DNA from: Paenibacillus peoriae KCTC 3763
GTDB taxonomy: Bacteria > Bacillota > Bacilli > Paenibacillales > Paenibacillaceae
NCBI RefSeq assembly: GCF_000236805.1
Contig: NZ_AGFX01000018.1
Span: forward strand, 62,001 to 126,000
Direction: 5' to 3'
Length of the DNA stretch: 64,000 nucleotides
Shown here: one piece after another, positions 39,263 to 48,183 of the stretch
How positions within the stretch are numbered: position 1 is the stretch's first letter
Layout: the number at the start of each line of letters is the position of its first letter
Translations under genes and position numbers: made by a program
The notes under the pieces: model-generated
The model's database searches: none
What the model saw: the letters and a program-made list of their open reading frames with translations, nothing else
Told to the model about the DNA's origin: nothing

Positions 39263-40156
39263 ATGCGGGACAATCTGTTGCCACAACTGGAAGCGTGGCA
39301 TGAAGAAGATGAATTCGAAGAAATCGTAAATACCATTATGGAGATCCCTGCGGAGAACAGGGATTATGTGTTGATCAGTCATTTGGGCAGAGCGCTGAAC
39401 AATCTCGAGCGTTACGAAGAGGCGGTTGAACAGTTCCTATCCATTGAAGAGGACGGGAAAGGCGATCCGCTGTGGCATTACCGCATAGGTTTTGCCTATT
39501 ACTACCTGGATCAATATGAGGAGGCCTTGCGCGCATTTGAAATCGCAGATCAGTTAGACCCTAGGGATGAGGATACCTTGGAGTTCCTGGATTTAACTCG
39601 GAGCAAAGTTCAGAAGATAGTGGAAGTGTCCAATGCCGAGGTTGAAACCGTTGTGGATTTCGATTTTACGGACTTTTGGGATGACAGTGAACATGCGTTA
39701 GAACAATATGTCATGGATGATCCGCCCACTGATGAGCTAATCGCCTCCTTAGAAGAAGAATTGGTATTCAGGCTGCCGGCCTTCTATATTCATATGATGA
39801 AGCTGCATAACGGGGGAGTTCCTCATAGCAGATGCTTCCCTTTAGGTGAAGCGGTCTCCGGGGCGAAAGAGCCTATCAGAATTGCAGGCATTCTGGGAAT
39901 CGGACGGGAGAAGAGACATTCGCTGTGCGGTGAATCAGGCAGCCGTTTCAGAATTGAGTATGGAGGATATCCTGAAATTGGTGTGGTCATTTGTGATTGC
40001 CCTTCGGAGTCCGAGGTGGTCATGCTGGATTACCGGGAATCTGGCAATGACGGCGAACCGGAGGTTGTCTATGTAGATAAGGAGAATAACTACAAGATTA
40101 CTCGGCTTGCGCCCAATTTTGAGGCCTTTATTCGCGGGCTGGTAAAAGATAAATGA
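39263..40156 (+). CDS. TPR plus SMI1/KNR4 (SUKH) domain protein
   Basis: 297-residue protein. Residues 30-115 contain TPR repeats (LGRALNNLERYEEAVEQFLS; RIGFAYYYLDQYEEALRAFE). Residues about 155-290 form a SMI1/KNR4-type domain (LEEELVFRLPAFYIHMMKLH; NGG; GVVICDCPSESEVVMLDY). SUKH domains often serve as immunity proteins against toxins, but long TPR-SUKH proteins are also seen alone. No toxin gene adjoins. AGGAGG precedes the ATG. Confidence 0.85.
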   Translation: MRDNLLPQLEAWHEEDEFEEIVNTIMEIPAENRDYVLISHLGRALNNLERYEEAVEQFLSIEEDGKGDPLWHYRIGFAYYYLDQYEEALRAFEIADQLDPRDEDTLEFLDLTRSKVQKIVEVSNAEVETVVDFDFTDFWDDSEHALEQYVMDDPPTDELIASLEEELVFRLPAFYIHMMKLHNGGVPHSRCFPLGEAVSGAKEPIRIAGILGIGREKRHSLCGESGSRFRIEYGGYPEIGVVICDCPSESEVVMLDYRESGNDGEPEVVYVDKENNYKITRLAPNFEAFIRGLVKDK

Positions 40157-40226
40157 GGAGTCTGTGTGAAAATGCCAACTTCAAACTTGGCCAAGATGGC
40201 TGTGCCGAATGGGGAACTGGGTAAAC

Positions 40227-40345
40227 CAACAATCCTTTCTCTTTCGCAACCCTTCTCGCCGCTTTGGACCATATCGAGCGCCTGAGCAAACGGAACTTCC
40301 ACCACTTCAATATTTTTCTGTTCTTCCTCAAGGCCCCCACCCCGA
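40227..40345 (-). pseudogene. NUDIX hydrolase fragment
   Basis: Minus-strand GGGLEEEQKNIEVVEVPFAQ and ALDMVQSGEKG align with [20 protein letters not shown] / [11 protein letters not shown] of the NUDIX gene at 41618. Only this short piece remains, inside the 355-base gap between the SMI1 gene and the xylanase; no other gene is visible in that gap. Confidence 0.75.
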
Positions 40346-40511
40346 CCTGTTGTCATATCTTCATTAGCTGCCCGCAATGATATAAAATTTTTCGGGTTAA
40401 ATCTATATTTTCACACGTGGAAAAAAACCACTCATTATTATAATTGGAAATGTAAGTGTTTTATTTAATGATGAGAGGCATTAAAACCAATACGTGTGAG
40501 GAGGAGATTTT

Positions 40512-41468
40512 ATGTTGGGACTTAAAGTAGGCAAGTTGGTGAGCAGTTTGGCGTTAGCGGGTGTGTTGTTATCGTCTGTTCTGGTGAATCAGGCTGATGC
40601 TGGTCTGGCGAATGGAAGCAAATTCCTCGGAAATGTAATTGCCGGCAGTGTCCCTGCAAGTTACGGAACCTACTGGAATCAGGTGACGCCGGAGAATTCG
40701 ACCAAGTGGGGCTCGGTTGAAGGCAGCCGTAACAACATGAACTGGTCGCAGGCGGATACCGCCTACAATTATGCTCGTAGCAATGGCTTTCCGTTCAAGT
40801 TTCACACCTTGGTATGGGGCAGTCAGGAGCCAGGATGGGTAAGCGGACTGTCGGCTGCCGATCAGAAAGCGGAAGTGACTCAGTGGATCAAAGCAGCAGG
40901 TCAGCGCTATCCGAATGCAGCGTTTGTAGATGTGGTAAATGAGCCGCTGCATGCGAAGCCGTCCTTCCGCAATGCTATTGGTGGTGACGGATCGACCGGA
41001 TGGGATTGGGTAATATGGTCGTTCCAACAGGCTAGACAAGCTTTTCCGAATGCCAAGCTGCTTATCAATGAATATGGAATTATCAGCGATCCTTCATTAA
41101 CCGATCAATATGTCAATATTATTAATCAGCTCAAGAGTAGAGGCTTGATTGACGGAATTGGCATTCAATGCCACCAGTTCAATATGGATACCGTCTCAGT
41201 CAACACGATGAACACTGTACTGAACAAGCTAGCGGCAACAGGATTGCCAATCTATGTGTCGGAACTGGATATAACTGGCGATGACAACACCCAGCTTGCC
41301 AGATACAAGGAGAAGTTCCCGGTACTCTGGCAGCATCCCTCAGTGAAGGGAGTTACGCTCTGGGGGTATATCCAGGGACAAACCTGGAAGCCGAACACAC
41401 ATCTGCTGAATTCGAACGGCACGGAACGCCCCGCGCTTCAATGGTTGAGACAATATCTGCGCAATTAG
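40512..41468 (+). CDS. Secreted GH10 endo-1,4-beta-xylanase
   Basis: 318-residue xylan-degrading enzyme of family GH10, single domain. Signal peptide to about residue 30 (NQADA). NQVTPENSTKWGSVE, FHTLVWGSQEPGW, acid/base Glu144 in VVNEPL and nucleophile Glu251 in YVSELDITG are intact; TLWGYIQGQTW closes the barrel. The short length is typical of small Paenibacillus GH10 xylanases. GAGGAGG precedes the ATG. TGTAAGTGTTTTAT at 40450 is a weak cre-like word. Confidence 0.95.
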   Translation: MLGLKVGKLVSSLALAGVLLSSVLVNQADAGLANGSKFLGNVIAGSVPASYGTYWNQVTPENSTKWGSVEGSRNNMNWSQADTAYNYARSNGFPFKFHTLVWGSQEPGWVSGLSAADQKAEVTQWIKAAGQRYPNAAFVDVVNEPLHAKPSFRNAIGGDGSTGWDWVIWSFQQARQAFPNAKLLINEYGIISDPSLTDQYVNIINQLKSRGLIDGIGIQCHQFNMDTVSVNTMNTVLNKLAATGLPIYVSELDITGDDNTQLARYKEKFPVLWQHPSVKGVTLWGYIQGQTWKPNTHLLNSNGTERPALQWLRQYLRN

Positions 41469-41548
41469 TGCCAATGGCAAGGCCTTGAAGGAAAACAGTG
41501 TGCATCATTTAGGTTGGCACGCATATTTGCTCATTTCCCTTAATGTAC

Positions 41549-41589
41549 AACAAGCGTCTGAACGAATTCTACTCGCTCAGACGCTTGTT
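41549..41589. terminator. Bidirectional terminator
   Basis: AACAAGCGTCTGA (41549-41561) pairs perfectly with TCAGACGCTTGTT (41577-41589), between the convergent xylanase and NUDIX genes. Confidence 0.9.
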
Positions 41590-41617
41590 TATTTCGATGA
41601 CTTTGTTCATATATAAT

Positions 41618-42559
41618 CTAAGAAATATCACCTAACTCTCTATAAACGATCTTCCCCATGCTGAGCGCTGCTCTCACCATTTCATCTGCGCCTTGTGAAG
41701 GGCCTCCAACACGAAGAACGGCATCACAATACTTCAAGAGTCGAACAGAGGATGGATGAAATATACGATTAAAGATTTCGTCTCCGATTCTTTGTGATCC
41801 CGCTTTCTCGATTAATGGGAGTGCATACCATTCACCAAGTACAGGTAAATGACCGGCCTCGTATACTTTAAGTGCAATATCATTCATAAAATCTATGTTC
41901 CGTTGAATCAAATGTGGATCGTCTCCCGTCCCTGAACGATAAGGGCCGGCTATGAGTATATGCTGCTGACTTGGAACGGGGTCCAGTAGCCGGTTTATTT
42001 GAGCATATTGTAGCAGCATCATCGTTTTTGCGTCTTTTATCTCGCCTTCTTTTATCATTTCGAGTGCTTGCTGGAAAGGAATTTCCATTACCTCGATGTT
42101 TTCTTGCTCTTCAGCGACCCCTCCTCCCTCTCCAACCTTCATGGTGGGCGTGTATTCTGCAACAAAAAAATGTAAAATTTCCGTTACGGAACCTGGCGAC
42201 ATGTAGGCCTCGCAGATTTTTTGTACTTTTGTCACTCTGTAACCGGTCTCTTCCTCGGCCTCCCGGCGTATGCTGTCTTCTGCGCTTTCCTTGTCTAACA
42301 ATCCGGCGCAAGCTTCAATTAATAACCCCGTCTCGTTCCCGTTCAGATAAGTCGGTATCCGAAACTGTCGCGTCAAAATTACGGTATGCTGCTCCCGATT
42401 ATAGAGCAGAATGGTTGCCCCGTTCCCACGGTCATATGATTCCCGGGCCTGACTTTTCCAAGAGCCGTCCTTTGCTTCGCTCATGTAAGTAATTTTCTTA
42501 AGCACATACCAGTTATCGGACAAAATTTCTTCGTTTACAATTCTGATTTTCGGATTCAT
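41618..42559 (-). CDS. NUDIX hydrolase fused to DUF4406/deoxyribosyltransferase-like domain
   Basis: 313-residue fusion. The N-terminal 190 residues resemble NudK/ADP-ribose pyrophosphatases, with the NUDIX box [20 protein letters not shown] followed by GY. The C-terminal 120 residues ([49 protein letters not shown]) resemble DUF4406 and nucleoside 2-deoxyribosyltransferase-like folds. Together they suggest nucleotide or NAD-metabolite cleanup. GAGAGGGGA fixes the ATG at 42559 rather than 42592. A decayed piece of a related NUDIX gene lies 1.3 kb away. Confidence 0.85.
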   Translation of the reverse strand: MNPKIRIVNEEILSDNWYVLKKITYMSEAKDGSWKSQARESYDRGNGATILLYNREQHTVILTRQFRIPTYLNGNETGLLIEACAGLLDKESAEDSIRREAEEETGYRVTKVQKICEAYMSPGSVTEILHFFVAEYTPTMKVGEGGGVAEEQENIEVMEIPFQQALEMIKEGEIKDAKTMMLLQYAQINRLLDPVPSQQHILIAGPYRSGTGDDPHLIQRNIDFMNDIALKVYEAGHLPVLGEWYALPLIEKAGSQRIGDEIFNRIFHPSSVRLLKYCDAVLRVGGPSQGADEMVRAALSMGKIVYRELGDIS

Positions 42560-42679
42560 TCCAAGTATCCCCTCTCTTTCGATGGCTCTCATTATATTGG
42601 GTTACGTTACGTCAACTGCAAGACTTTTTTTGCCCAATCCACAAAAGAGATAATTACTATAGAACAGTCCTGAATAGCA

Positions 42680-43888
42680 TTATTTACGTGCAAGGAAAAA
42701 ACCAGAATCCATCGTAATTCGAATAGTTCCATCAAGATTCAGTTTGTTTTGAATAAATGCAATGAATTGCTCCAGTTTTGTTTTAACCAGTATATTTCTT
42801 GCATTCATAGGTGTTGATGTTATATAGCTCAATAGCGGCTGTACTTCGTCTACAATTAAATGATCTTTATAACGTATTGACTTAACTTCCGAGAAATTTT
42901 TTAATAGTAGTTCTTGTCCATTGTAAAGTTCGAACCGCTTCATAATAGGATCTAGTACCTTAATCTCCGGATCGAATGATTGTGCGATCAGGTCAATTTC
43001 ATGCAAGTGGCTTTTACTCATCGTGGATGCATAGAAAAGTGCCTTTGGTTTCATCACACGGTATATTTCGGAGACTGCTTTTGGAATATCCGGCACATGA
43101 TACAGCATGTGATTGGCGATCACGATATCGAATTCTTCGTTGTGAAAAGGAATCGACTGAACGTCGGCTACAACGAATTTGATTTGCCCTGTCGTGTCAC
43201 GGATATTTTTGCGAGCTTCTTCCAACATACCGGGTGAAAGATCGGTGAGTGTTATTTTCCATGATTTAGATATTCTGTCCGCATTCCTAGACCATAAAGT
43301 TCCATCTCCACAACCTATTTCTAAAATTCTGATATTCGATCGATTGCCTAAATGTTCAAAAAACCATCGATGCCACCCCTGTTTATTCACGCCGCATTTT
43401 TCATATAATTCAATTCTAGTTTGTAACCGATTTGCCGTGTGGTACTGCTCCACCCAATCCTTCTCTATGTGTACCGCATGAATAAGCTCAGCCAGTGCCA
43501 TCCAATCCACGTGTTCTTCCCCTGTATGAATTAACTTTTCTATAGCTTCGTCTATAGCTTTAAAAACGAATTGCAGATGAGCTGTCTTTTGTAAAATGAT
43601 CTCTCGTTGCATTTTTAATGAGCTTCGCAGATCCTGTTCCTGAATGTGGCTTTCCGTTACCATTTGTTTAATATCAATAAGCGTTAAACCGAGATACTTT
43701 AACGTTTGTATCTTTTGCAGCTTAATCAAATCCAGCCTGTTATACATCCGTTGTGAAGCTTGACCGTAATTCGAAGGCTTTAACAAACCTATCTGATCAT
43801 AATATCTTAATGTTCTCACGGTAAGACCTGTTTGCTTTGATATCTGACCCGTTGTAAAATACTCATTTTTCTGCTCTCGGGATGGCAT
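42680..43888 (-). CDS. MerR-type HTH fused to SAM methyltransferase
   Basis: 402-residue fusion. Residues 10-80 form a MerR DNA-binding domain (YFTTGQISKQTGLTVRTLRY; YDQIGLL). A helical linker follows. From about 185 a class I methyltransferase begins (ILEIGCGDGTLW; LTDLSPGMLEEA; DIVIANHMLYHVPDI). It may sense its own substrate and control its promoter. AGGAGAGAC precedes the ATG. Target compound unknown. Confidence 0.88.
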   Translation of the reverse strand: MPSREQKNEYFTTGQISKQTGLTVRTLRYYDQIGLLKPSNYGQASQRMYNRLDLIKLQKIQTLKYLGLTLIDIKQMVTESHIQEQDLRSSLKMQREIILQKTAHLQFVFKAIDEAIEKLIHTGEEHVDWMALAELIHAVHIEKDWVEQYHTANRLQTRIELYEKCGVNKQGWHRWFFEHLGNRSNIRILEIGCGDGTLWSRNADRISKSWKITLTDLSPGMLEEARKNIRDTTGQIKFVVADVQSIPFHNEEFDIVIANHMLYHVPDIPKAVSEIYRVMKPKALFYASTMSKSHLHEIDLIAQSFDPEIKVLDPIMKRFELYNGQELLLKNFSEVKSIRYKDHLIVDEVQPLLSYITSTPMNARNILVKTKLEQFIAFIQNKLNLDGTIRITMDSGFFLARK

Positions 43889-43979
43889 GGTCTCTCCTCA
43901 GTTCTTATCTTAATTTCCTAAGGGACTTTTTGTTGGTTTAACAGCTCCCTCCTCTAGCCCTTTTTGTGTCATGTAGCTT

Positions 43980-45425
43980 CTATTTATTCCCCTTGCGCAC
44001 CTTTAACAGCTTGCCTTTTACGGTCGTATTTTTCATAATCTCAAGTACAAGCGGTCCCTTGCCATTCAGAATTTCAACGTCTGTTACATGATCGAAAATC
44101 GTAATAATCCCTATATCGTCTGCTGTCACCCCGTCAAGCTTAGCGATTGTCCCAACAAAGTCTACGGCTCTAAGTTTCTTCTTCTTGCCGCCATTGAAGT
44201 TAAGTTTCATAATCTGTTGGTTTAATTGCTCGCGCTTATCATTTTTCAGTTTAGTTTTAACATGTAGCTTCTGTTCAAAATCTTCTCTACAGCGATCGAC
44301 AGCCTCCTCTGAGGGGGCCTTTACCGGTGGAATCGCAAATCCAATATATGCTTCAATATCGGCTAATCGTTTGCTATCCTTAGGAGTGACTAGGGTAATT
44401 GCTTTACCCGTCTTGCCTGCACGTCCCGTACGTCCGGTGCGATGAACATAGCTCTCCTTCTCAAGGGGAACATCGTAATTAATGACATGGGTGATATTCG
44501 TGATATCGATGCCCCGGGCGGCTACATCTGTTGCAATCAAGTAACGAAATTGCCCCCTTCGGAACGCATTCATCACCTCGAATCTTTCTTCTTGCTCCAT
44601 ACCCCCATGAATGCGATCACATGGATAATCGAGATCGGCCAATTCCCTGAATAATATATCGACATTCTCCTGTGTGCGACAGAAAATAATACAGCTGTCA
44701 GGATTCTCAACAATGAGCAGATTTTGAAGCAGCAACAGCTTGTCCGTCTCCATCACCTGAATAAGAGAGTGGTCAATGGTGGCTGTCGTGATACCGGTCG
44801 CTTTAATTTCAATGTTAACAGGATGATCCATATACTTGCGTGACAGTTGGGCCACATCGTCAGGAAAAGTGGCGGAAAATAACATCGTAACCCTGTCGCT
44901 AGGCAGCGCCTGAATGATTGACTGAACTTGCTCAATAAAGCCCATATTCAGCATCTCATCAGCCTCATCAATAACAAGATAGGCCATCCGTTCTAGCGAT
45001 AGCGTGCCTCGTTCAATATGGTCCAATACACGCCCTGGCGTACCTACAACTATATGCGTTCTTTGTTTTAACTCGGCCTTCTGTATATGAAAAGGATGCT
45101 TCCCATAAACAGACGTCACTTTTATCCGCTTAAAGCGTCCAATATTGGTGATGTCTTCTTTGACCTGCAATGCAAGTTCACGGGTTGGCGTTAAGATTAA
45201 AGCTTGAGGCTTATTCTCATTCCAATCTACTAACTCGCAAAGTGGAATACCATATGCCGCTGTTTTGCCGCTACCTGTCTGTGATTTGACGACAAGGTCC
45301 TTCTTCACAAGGGCAACTGGGATGACTTCCGTCTGAACTTTTGTTGGCGTCTCATAGCCCAGGCTATTCAGCGCTCTCACGATTTCTTCACTTAATGGAT
45401 AATCTGTAAAATGCCTCTGACTCAT
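43980..45425 (-). CDS. dbpA: DEAD-box RNA helicase DbpA (YxiN-like)
   Basis: 481-residue ATP-dependent RNA helicase. Conserved motifs: TPTKVQ (Q motif), SQTGSGKT (I), PTRELALQ (Ia), TPGRVLDH (Ib), VIDEADEML (II), FSATFP (III), DVAARGID (V) and [10 protein letters not shown] (VI). The C-terminal 75 residues ([20 protein letters not shown]) form the RRM-like domain that guides DbpA/YxiN to hairpin 92 of 23S rRNA, so it probably helps 50S assembly. The frame opens at 45482, but AGAGGTTG and the family alignment favour MSQRHF at 45425. Confidence 0.93.
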   Translation of the reverse strand: MSQRHFTDYPLSEEIVRALNSLGYETPTKVQTEVIPVALVKKDLVVKSQTGSGKTAAYGIPLCELVDWNENKPQALILTPTRELALQVKEDITNIGRFKRIKVTSVYGKHPFHIQKAELKQRTHIVVGTPGRVLDHIERGTLSLERMAYLVIDEADEMLNMGFIEQVQSIIQALPSDRVTMLFSATFPDDVAQLSRKYMDHPVNIEIKATGITTATIDHSLIQVMETDKLLLLQNLLIVENPDSCIIFCRTQENVDILFRELADLDYPCDRIHGGMEQEERFEVMNAFRRGQFRYLIATDVAARGIDITNITHVINYDVPLEKESYVHRTGRTGRAGKTGKAITLVTPKDSKRLADIEAYIGFAIPPVKAPSEEAVDRCREDFEQKLHVKTKLKNDKREQLNQQIMKLNFNGGKKKKLRAVDFVGTIAKLDGVTADDIGIITIFDHVTDVEILNGKGPLVLEIMKNTTVKGKLLKVRKGNK

Positions 45426-45608
45426 TTTCAACCTCTTCTGCGCTGTATTTGAATACCTATACCTATACATATAGGATTTCATCGTGCATCTAACTTACAC
45501 TCGTATAGTATACTCTATGGAAATGATTTGATCCCATGACTTCCTATATGTATGAATACATAATTTCAGCATTTTTGACTATATACTAAATATATAACTT
45601 CAATCCAC

Positions 45609-45637
45609 TTGAAATAAAACCGTCTGGACGGTATAAT
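45609..45637 (+). promoter_or_regulatory. Promoter and TetR operator of the SMR operon
   Basis: TTGAAA (45609-45614), 17-base spacer, TATAAT (45632-45637). A perfect palindrome ACCGTCTGGACGGT (45619-45632) fills the spacer and touches the -10 box, as expected for TetR autorepression by blocking polymerase. Confidence 0.85.
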
Positions 45638-45654
45638 AAAGTGGGTGATGAAAA

Positions 45655-46206
45655 ATGAATACCAATAAAAAAGAGTTAAAAAGAGAACTGATCCTTAAAG
45701 CCGCCTCACTGATTGTGCACGAAGAAGGAGTAGAAAAGTTAACTTTAGAGGCTGTCGCGAAGAAGGCGGGGATAAGTAAAGGAGGATTGCTTTACCATTT
45801 TCCGAATAAAGATGCGCTGATTCTGGGTATGGTTGAACAACTGTCGACCAGCTTTGCCACCGAATTAAATGAGCGGGCACAAAATGATATGCATTCCAAA
45901 GGAAGATGGACTCGCGCTTATATGAATACATCTCTTTCTGGAGATCAGGACGTAAATGACCTGTATACCGCTCTCTCAGCAGCACAGTTTACGAACCCTC
46001 AAATGCTAAAACTGCTTCAGGACGAGTATGCTGATATCCAAAATAAAATCGAAAATGATGAATTGGATCCGGTTCGTTCTACGATAGTTCGATTAGCTAT
46101 GGACGGTTTGTGGTTTGCTGAAATGTTTGGGCTCGCTCCTCCCAATGGAGAAATGAAGCAAAAAATGATGGAAGAATTAAAGACATATATAAAGGAGAAT
46201 GAATAA
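45655..46206 (+). CDS. TetR-family repressor of SMR efflux gene
   Basis: 183-residue regulator. N-terminal HTH at about 10-55 (LEAVAKKAGISKGGLLYHFP NKDAL). The C-terminal ligand domain is helical (IVRLAMDGLWFAEMFGL). Its stop codon overlaps the start of the SMR gene by one base, so both share the promoter with the ACCGTC-type operator. Likely induced by the cationic drugs or dyes the pump exports. Confidence 0.92.
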   Translation: MNTNKKELKRELILKAASLIVHEEGVEKLTLEAVAKKAGISKGGLLYHFPNKDALILGMVEQLSTSFATELNERAQNDMHSKGRWTRAYMNTSLSGDQDVNDLYTALSAAQFTNPQMLKLLQDEYADIQNKIENDELDPVRSTIVRLAMDGLWFAEMFGLAPPNGEMKQKMMEELKTYIKENE

Positions 46207-46577
46207 TGGCTTATCTTTTCTTGGCGATTTCTATTGTTGGCGAGCTCATTGGAACTTCAATGCTCAAGGCTTCGGAGGGATTTACCAGACTGTATCCGAC
46301 TCTATTTACGATTGTTGCGTTTGTTATCTCTTTTTTCTTTATCTCTCTATCCCTTAAGACGCTACCGTTAAATATGACTTATGCCATCTGGTCAGGTGTA
46401 GGAGCTGTTGCGACAACGCTGATTTCAGTATTGATCTGGAAAGAAAAAATCAATACAGGGAGTGTCGTAGGTATTGCTTTAATTGTTATTGGCGTAGTGG
46501 TACTGAACCTGTTTGGTGCGGGACATGGTGAGGCAAAAGGTACAGCAGAAACAACGGGTTCAATCGTTCAAAGATGA
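46206..46577 (+). CDS. SMR-family multidrug efflux protein
   Basis: 123-residue four-helix transporter of the EmrE/QacE type. Essential membrane Glu in VGELIGTSMLKASEGF and the AIWSGVGAVATTLIS loop-helix are present. It would exchange quaternary ammonium or similar cations for protons as a dimer. AAAGGAG lies inside the end of tetR. It has a longer soluble C-terminal tail (GAGHGEAKGTAETTGS) than EmrE. Confidence 0.92.
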   Translation: MAYLFLAISIVGELIGTSMLKASEGFTRLYPTLFTIVAFVISFFFISLSLKTLPLNMTYAIWSGVGAVATTLISVLIWKEKINTGSVVGIALIVIGVVVLNLFGAGHGEAKGTAETTGSIVQR

Positions 46578-46604
46578 GATAATAGGAAAATGTATTCAAA
46601 AGGA

Positions 46605-46643
46605 GAGCCCTAATGAAGGGAAAGAACCACTTCATTAGGGCTC
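46605..46643. terminator. Bidirectional terminator-like hairpin
   Basis: GAGCCCTAATGAAG (46605-46618) pairs perfectly with CTTCATTAGGGCTC (46630-46643) between the convergent SMR and gntZ genes; T-runs are weak. Confidence 0.75.
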
Positions 46644-46666
46644 TTGAGATTTACTATGACTATCGA

Positions 46667-48070
46667 TCACTGCCAGTTTGTATGAAAGAATCCTGCTAAA
46701 TCATTTCGTTCATAAGTATGGGCACCAAAATAATCCCTTTGTGCTTGCAAAAGGTTGGCATTTGAAATGCCTGTCCGGTAACTATCGTAATAAGTAAGTG
46801 AAGCACTTAAACATGGAAACGAAGTACCGGAATTAACGCCCTCACAGACGACTTTTCGCAATCCTGTTTGATATTCTTTAACCTTTTCAGCGAAATAGGG
46901 GGCGATTAATAGATTAGCCAGATTCGGTTGTTCTTGATATGTTTCGCTTATTACGTTTAAAAATTCTGCGCGAATAATGCAACCACCACGGAAAATAAGG
47001 GCGATATCCTTTAAAGGCAACTCCCAACCGTAAAGTTCAGAAGTCATTTTATATTGTATAAATCCTTGTGCGTAGGCACAAATTTTACCCATATAAAAAG
47101 CTTGTCTAATGTACTCAATCCACAAATCTTTATCTAAACTCCGCTGATCAATCTCTGGGCCTGTCAGGATATTTTCTGCATACACCCGTTCCTCTTTTAA
47201 AGAGGAGATGTAACGGGCAAACAATGACTCTGTAATAATGGATGATGGGATCCCATGGTCAATTGCTTGAATGCTTGTCCATTTACCTGTGCCTTTTTGC
47301 CCTGTTTTATCAAGAATTACATCGATTAGTGGTAAGCCTGTTATTTCATCTTTTTTCCGTAAAATCTCTGCTGTGATTTGGATTAAATAACTTTTCAGTT
47401 CCCCTTGATTCCATGTTTCAAAGATATCAGCAATTTCATTCACAGATAAACATAACTTTTTTCTTAAAAATGTATAGGTTTCTGCGATTAATTGCATATC
47501 TGCATACTCGATTCCGTTATGTACCATCTTTACAAAGTGACCGGACCCTTTTGGACCCATATAAACACAGCAAGGGTCTCCGTCCACTTGAGCTGCTATT
47601 TTTGTTAGAATAGGAGCTGCCTTTTCATATACGTCTTTATCTCCACCAGGCATGATCGAAGGTCCTTTTAAAGCCCCAACTTCACCGCCGGAAATACCGA
47701 TTCCTAAATAACCGATTCCTTTTGACTTCAATTCATCATATCTACGTTCCGTATCTTTGTAATGGGAGTTCCCACCGTCCATGATCACATCGCCTGCTTC
47801 AAGAAAGGATAGTAATGTATCTATCACCGAATCGACCGGTTTGCCTGCTGTTACCATAAGGAAGATTTTTCTTGGGGTTTCTAAGGAGTAAACAAAATCT
47901 TGAATTTCGTAGTAGGGATGGATGGATTGACCTTTATTTTTTTTAACAAGATTATCGGTTAAATCCCTCGTATAATTATAGACAGCCACTCGCTCACCTT
48001 TACCAGCCATGTTTAAAGCGATATTACTGCCCATTACCCCTAAACCAATGACACCAATTGTATTGAACAT
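46667..48070 (-). CDS. gntZ: 6-phosphogluconate dehydrogenase (decarboxylating)
   Basis: 467-residue enzyme turning 6-phosphogluconate into ribulose 5-phosphate with CO2 release. GVIGLGVMGSNIALNMA is the dinucleotide motif, VMDGGNSHYKDT and ISGGEVGALKGPSIMPGG frame the substrate site and GHFVKMVHNGIEYADMQ holds the catalytic Lys. Last gene of gntRKPZ, in the B. subtilis order. Key residues look complete. AAAAGGAG precedes the ATG. Confidence 0.95.
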   Translation of the reverse strand: MFNTIGVIGLGVMGSNIALNMAGKGERVAVYNYTRDLTDNLVKKNKGQSIHPYYEIQDFVYSLETPRKIFLMVTAGKPVDSVIDTLLSFLEAGDVIMDGGNSHYKDTERRYDELKSKGIGYLGIGISGGEVGALKGPSIMPGGDKDVYEKAAPILTKIAAQVDGDPCCVYMGPKGSGHFVKMVHNGIEYADMQLIAETYTFLRKKLCLSVNEIADIFETWNQGELKSYLIQITAEILRKKDEITGLPLIDVILDKTGQKGTGKWTSIQAIDHGIPSSIITESLFARYISSLKEERVYAENILTGPEIDQRSLDKDLWIEYIRQAFYMGKICAYAQGFIQYKMTSELYGWELPLKDIALIFRGGCIIRAEFLNVISETYQEQPNLANLLIAPYFAEKVKEYQTGLRKVVCEGVNSGTSFPCLSASLTYYDSYRTGISNANLLQAQRDYFGAHTYERNDLAGFFHTNWQ

Positions 48071-48183
48071 TTCTTCCTGCTCCTTTTAATTGAAATGAAT
48101 AGGCAGTAGATCCACACTTACAAGACTTAGAAGATTCTAAGAAAAGATAAGTGAGGGAGAATCTACCGCCTGGAAATCATGGT

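Noticed and set aside
40441-40470. TGTAAGTGTTTTAT as cre of the xylanase
   Set aside because: Lacks the central CG that defines the site; kept only as a weak note.
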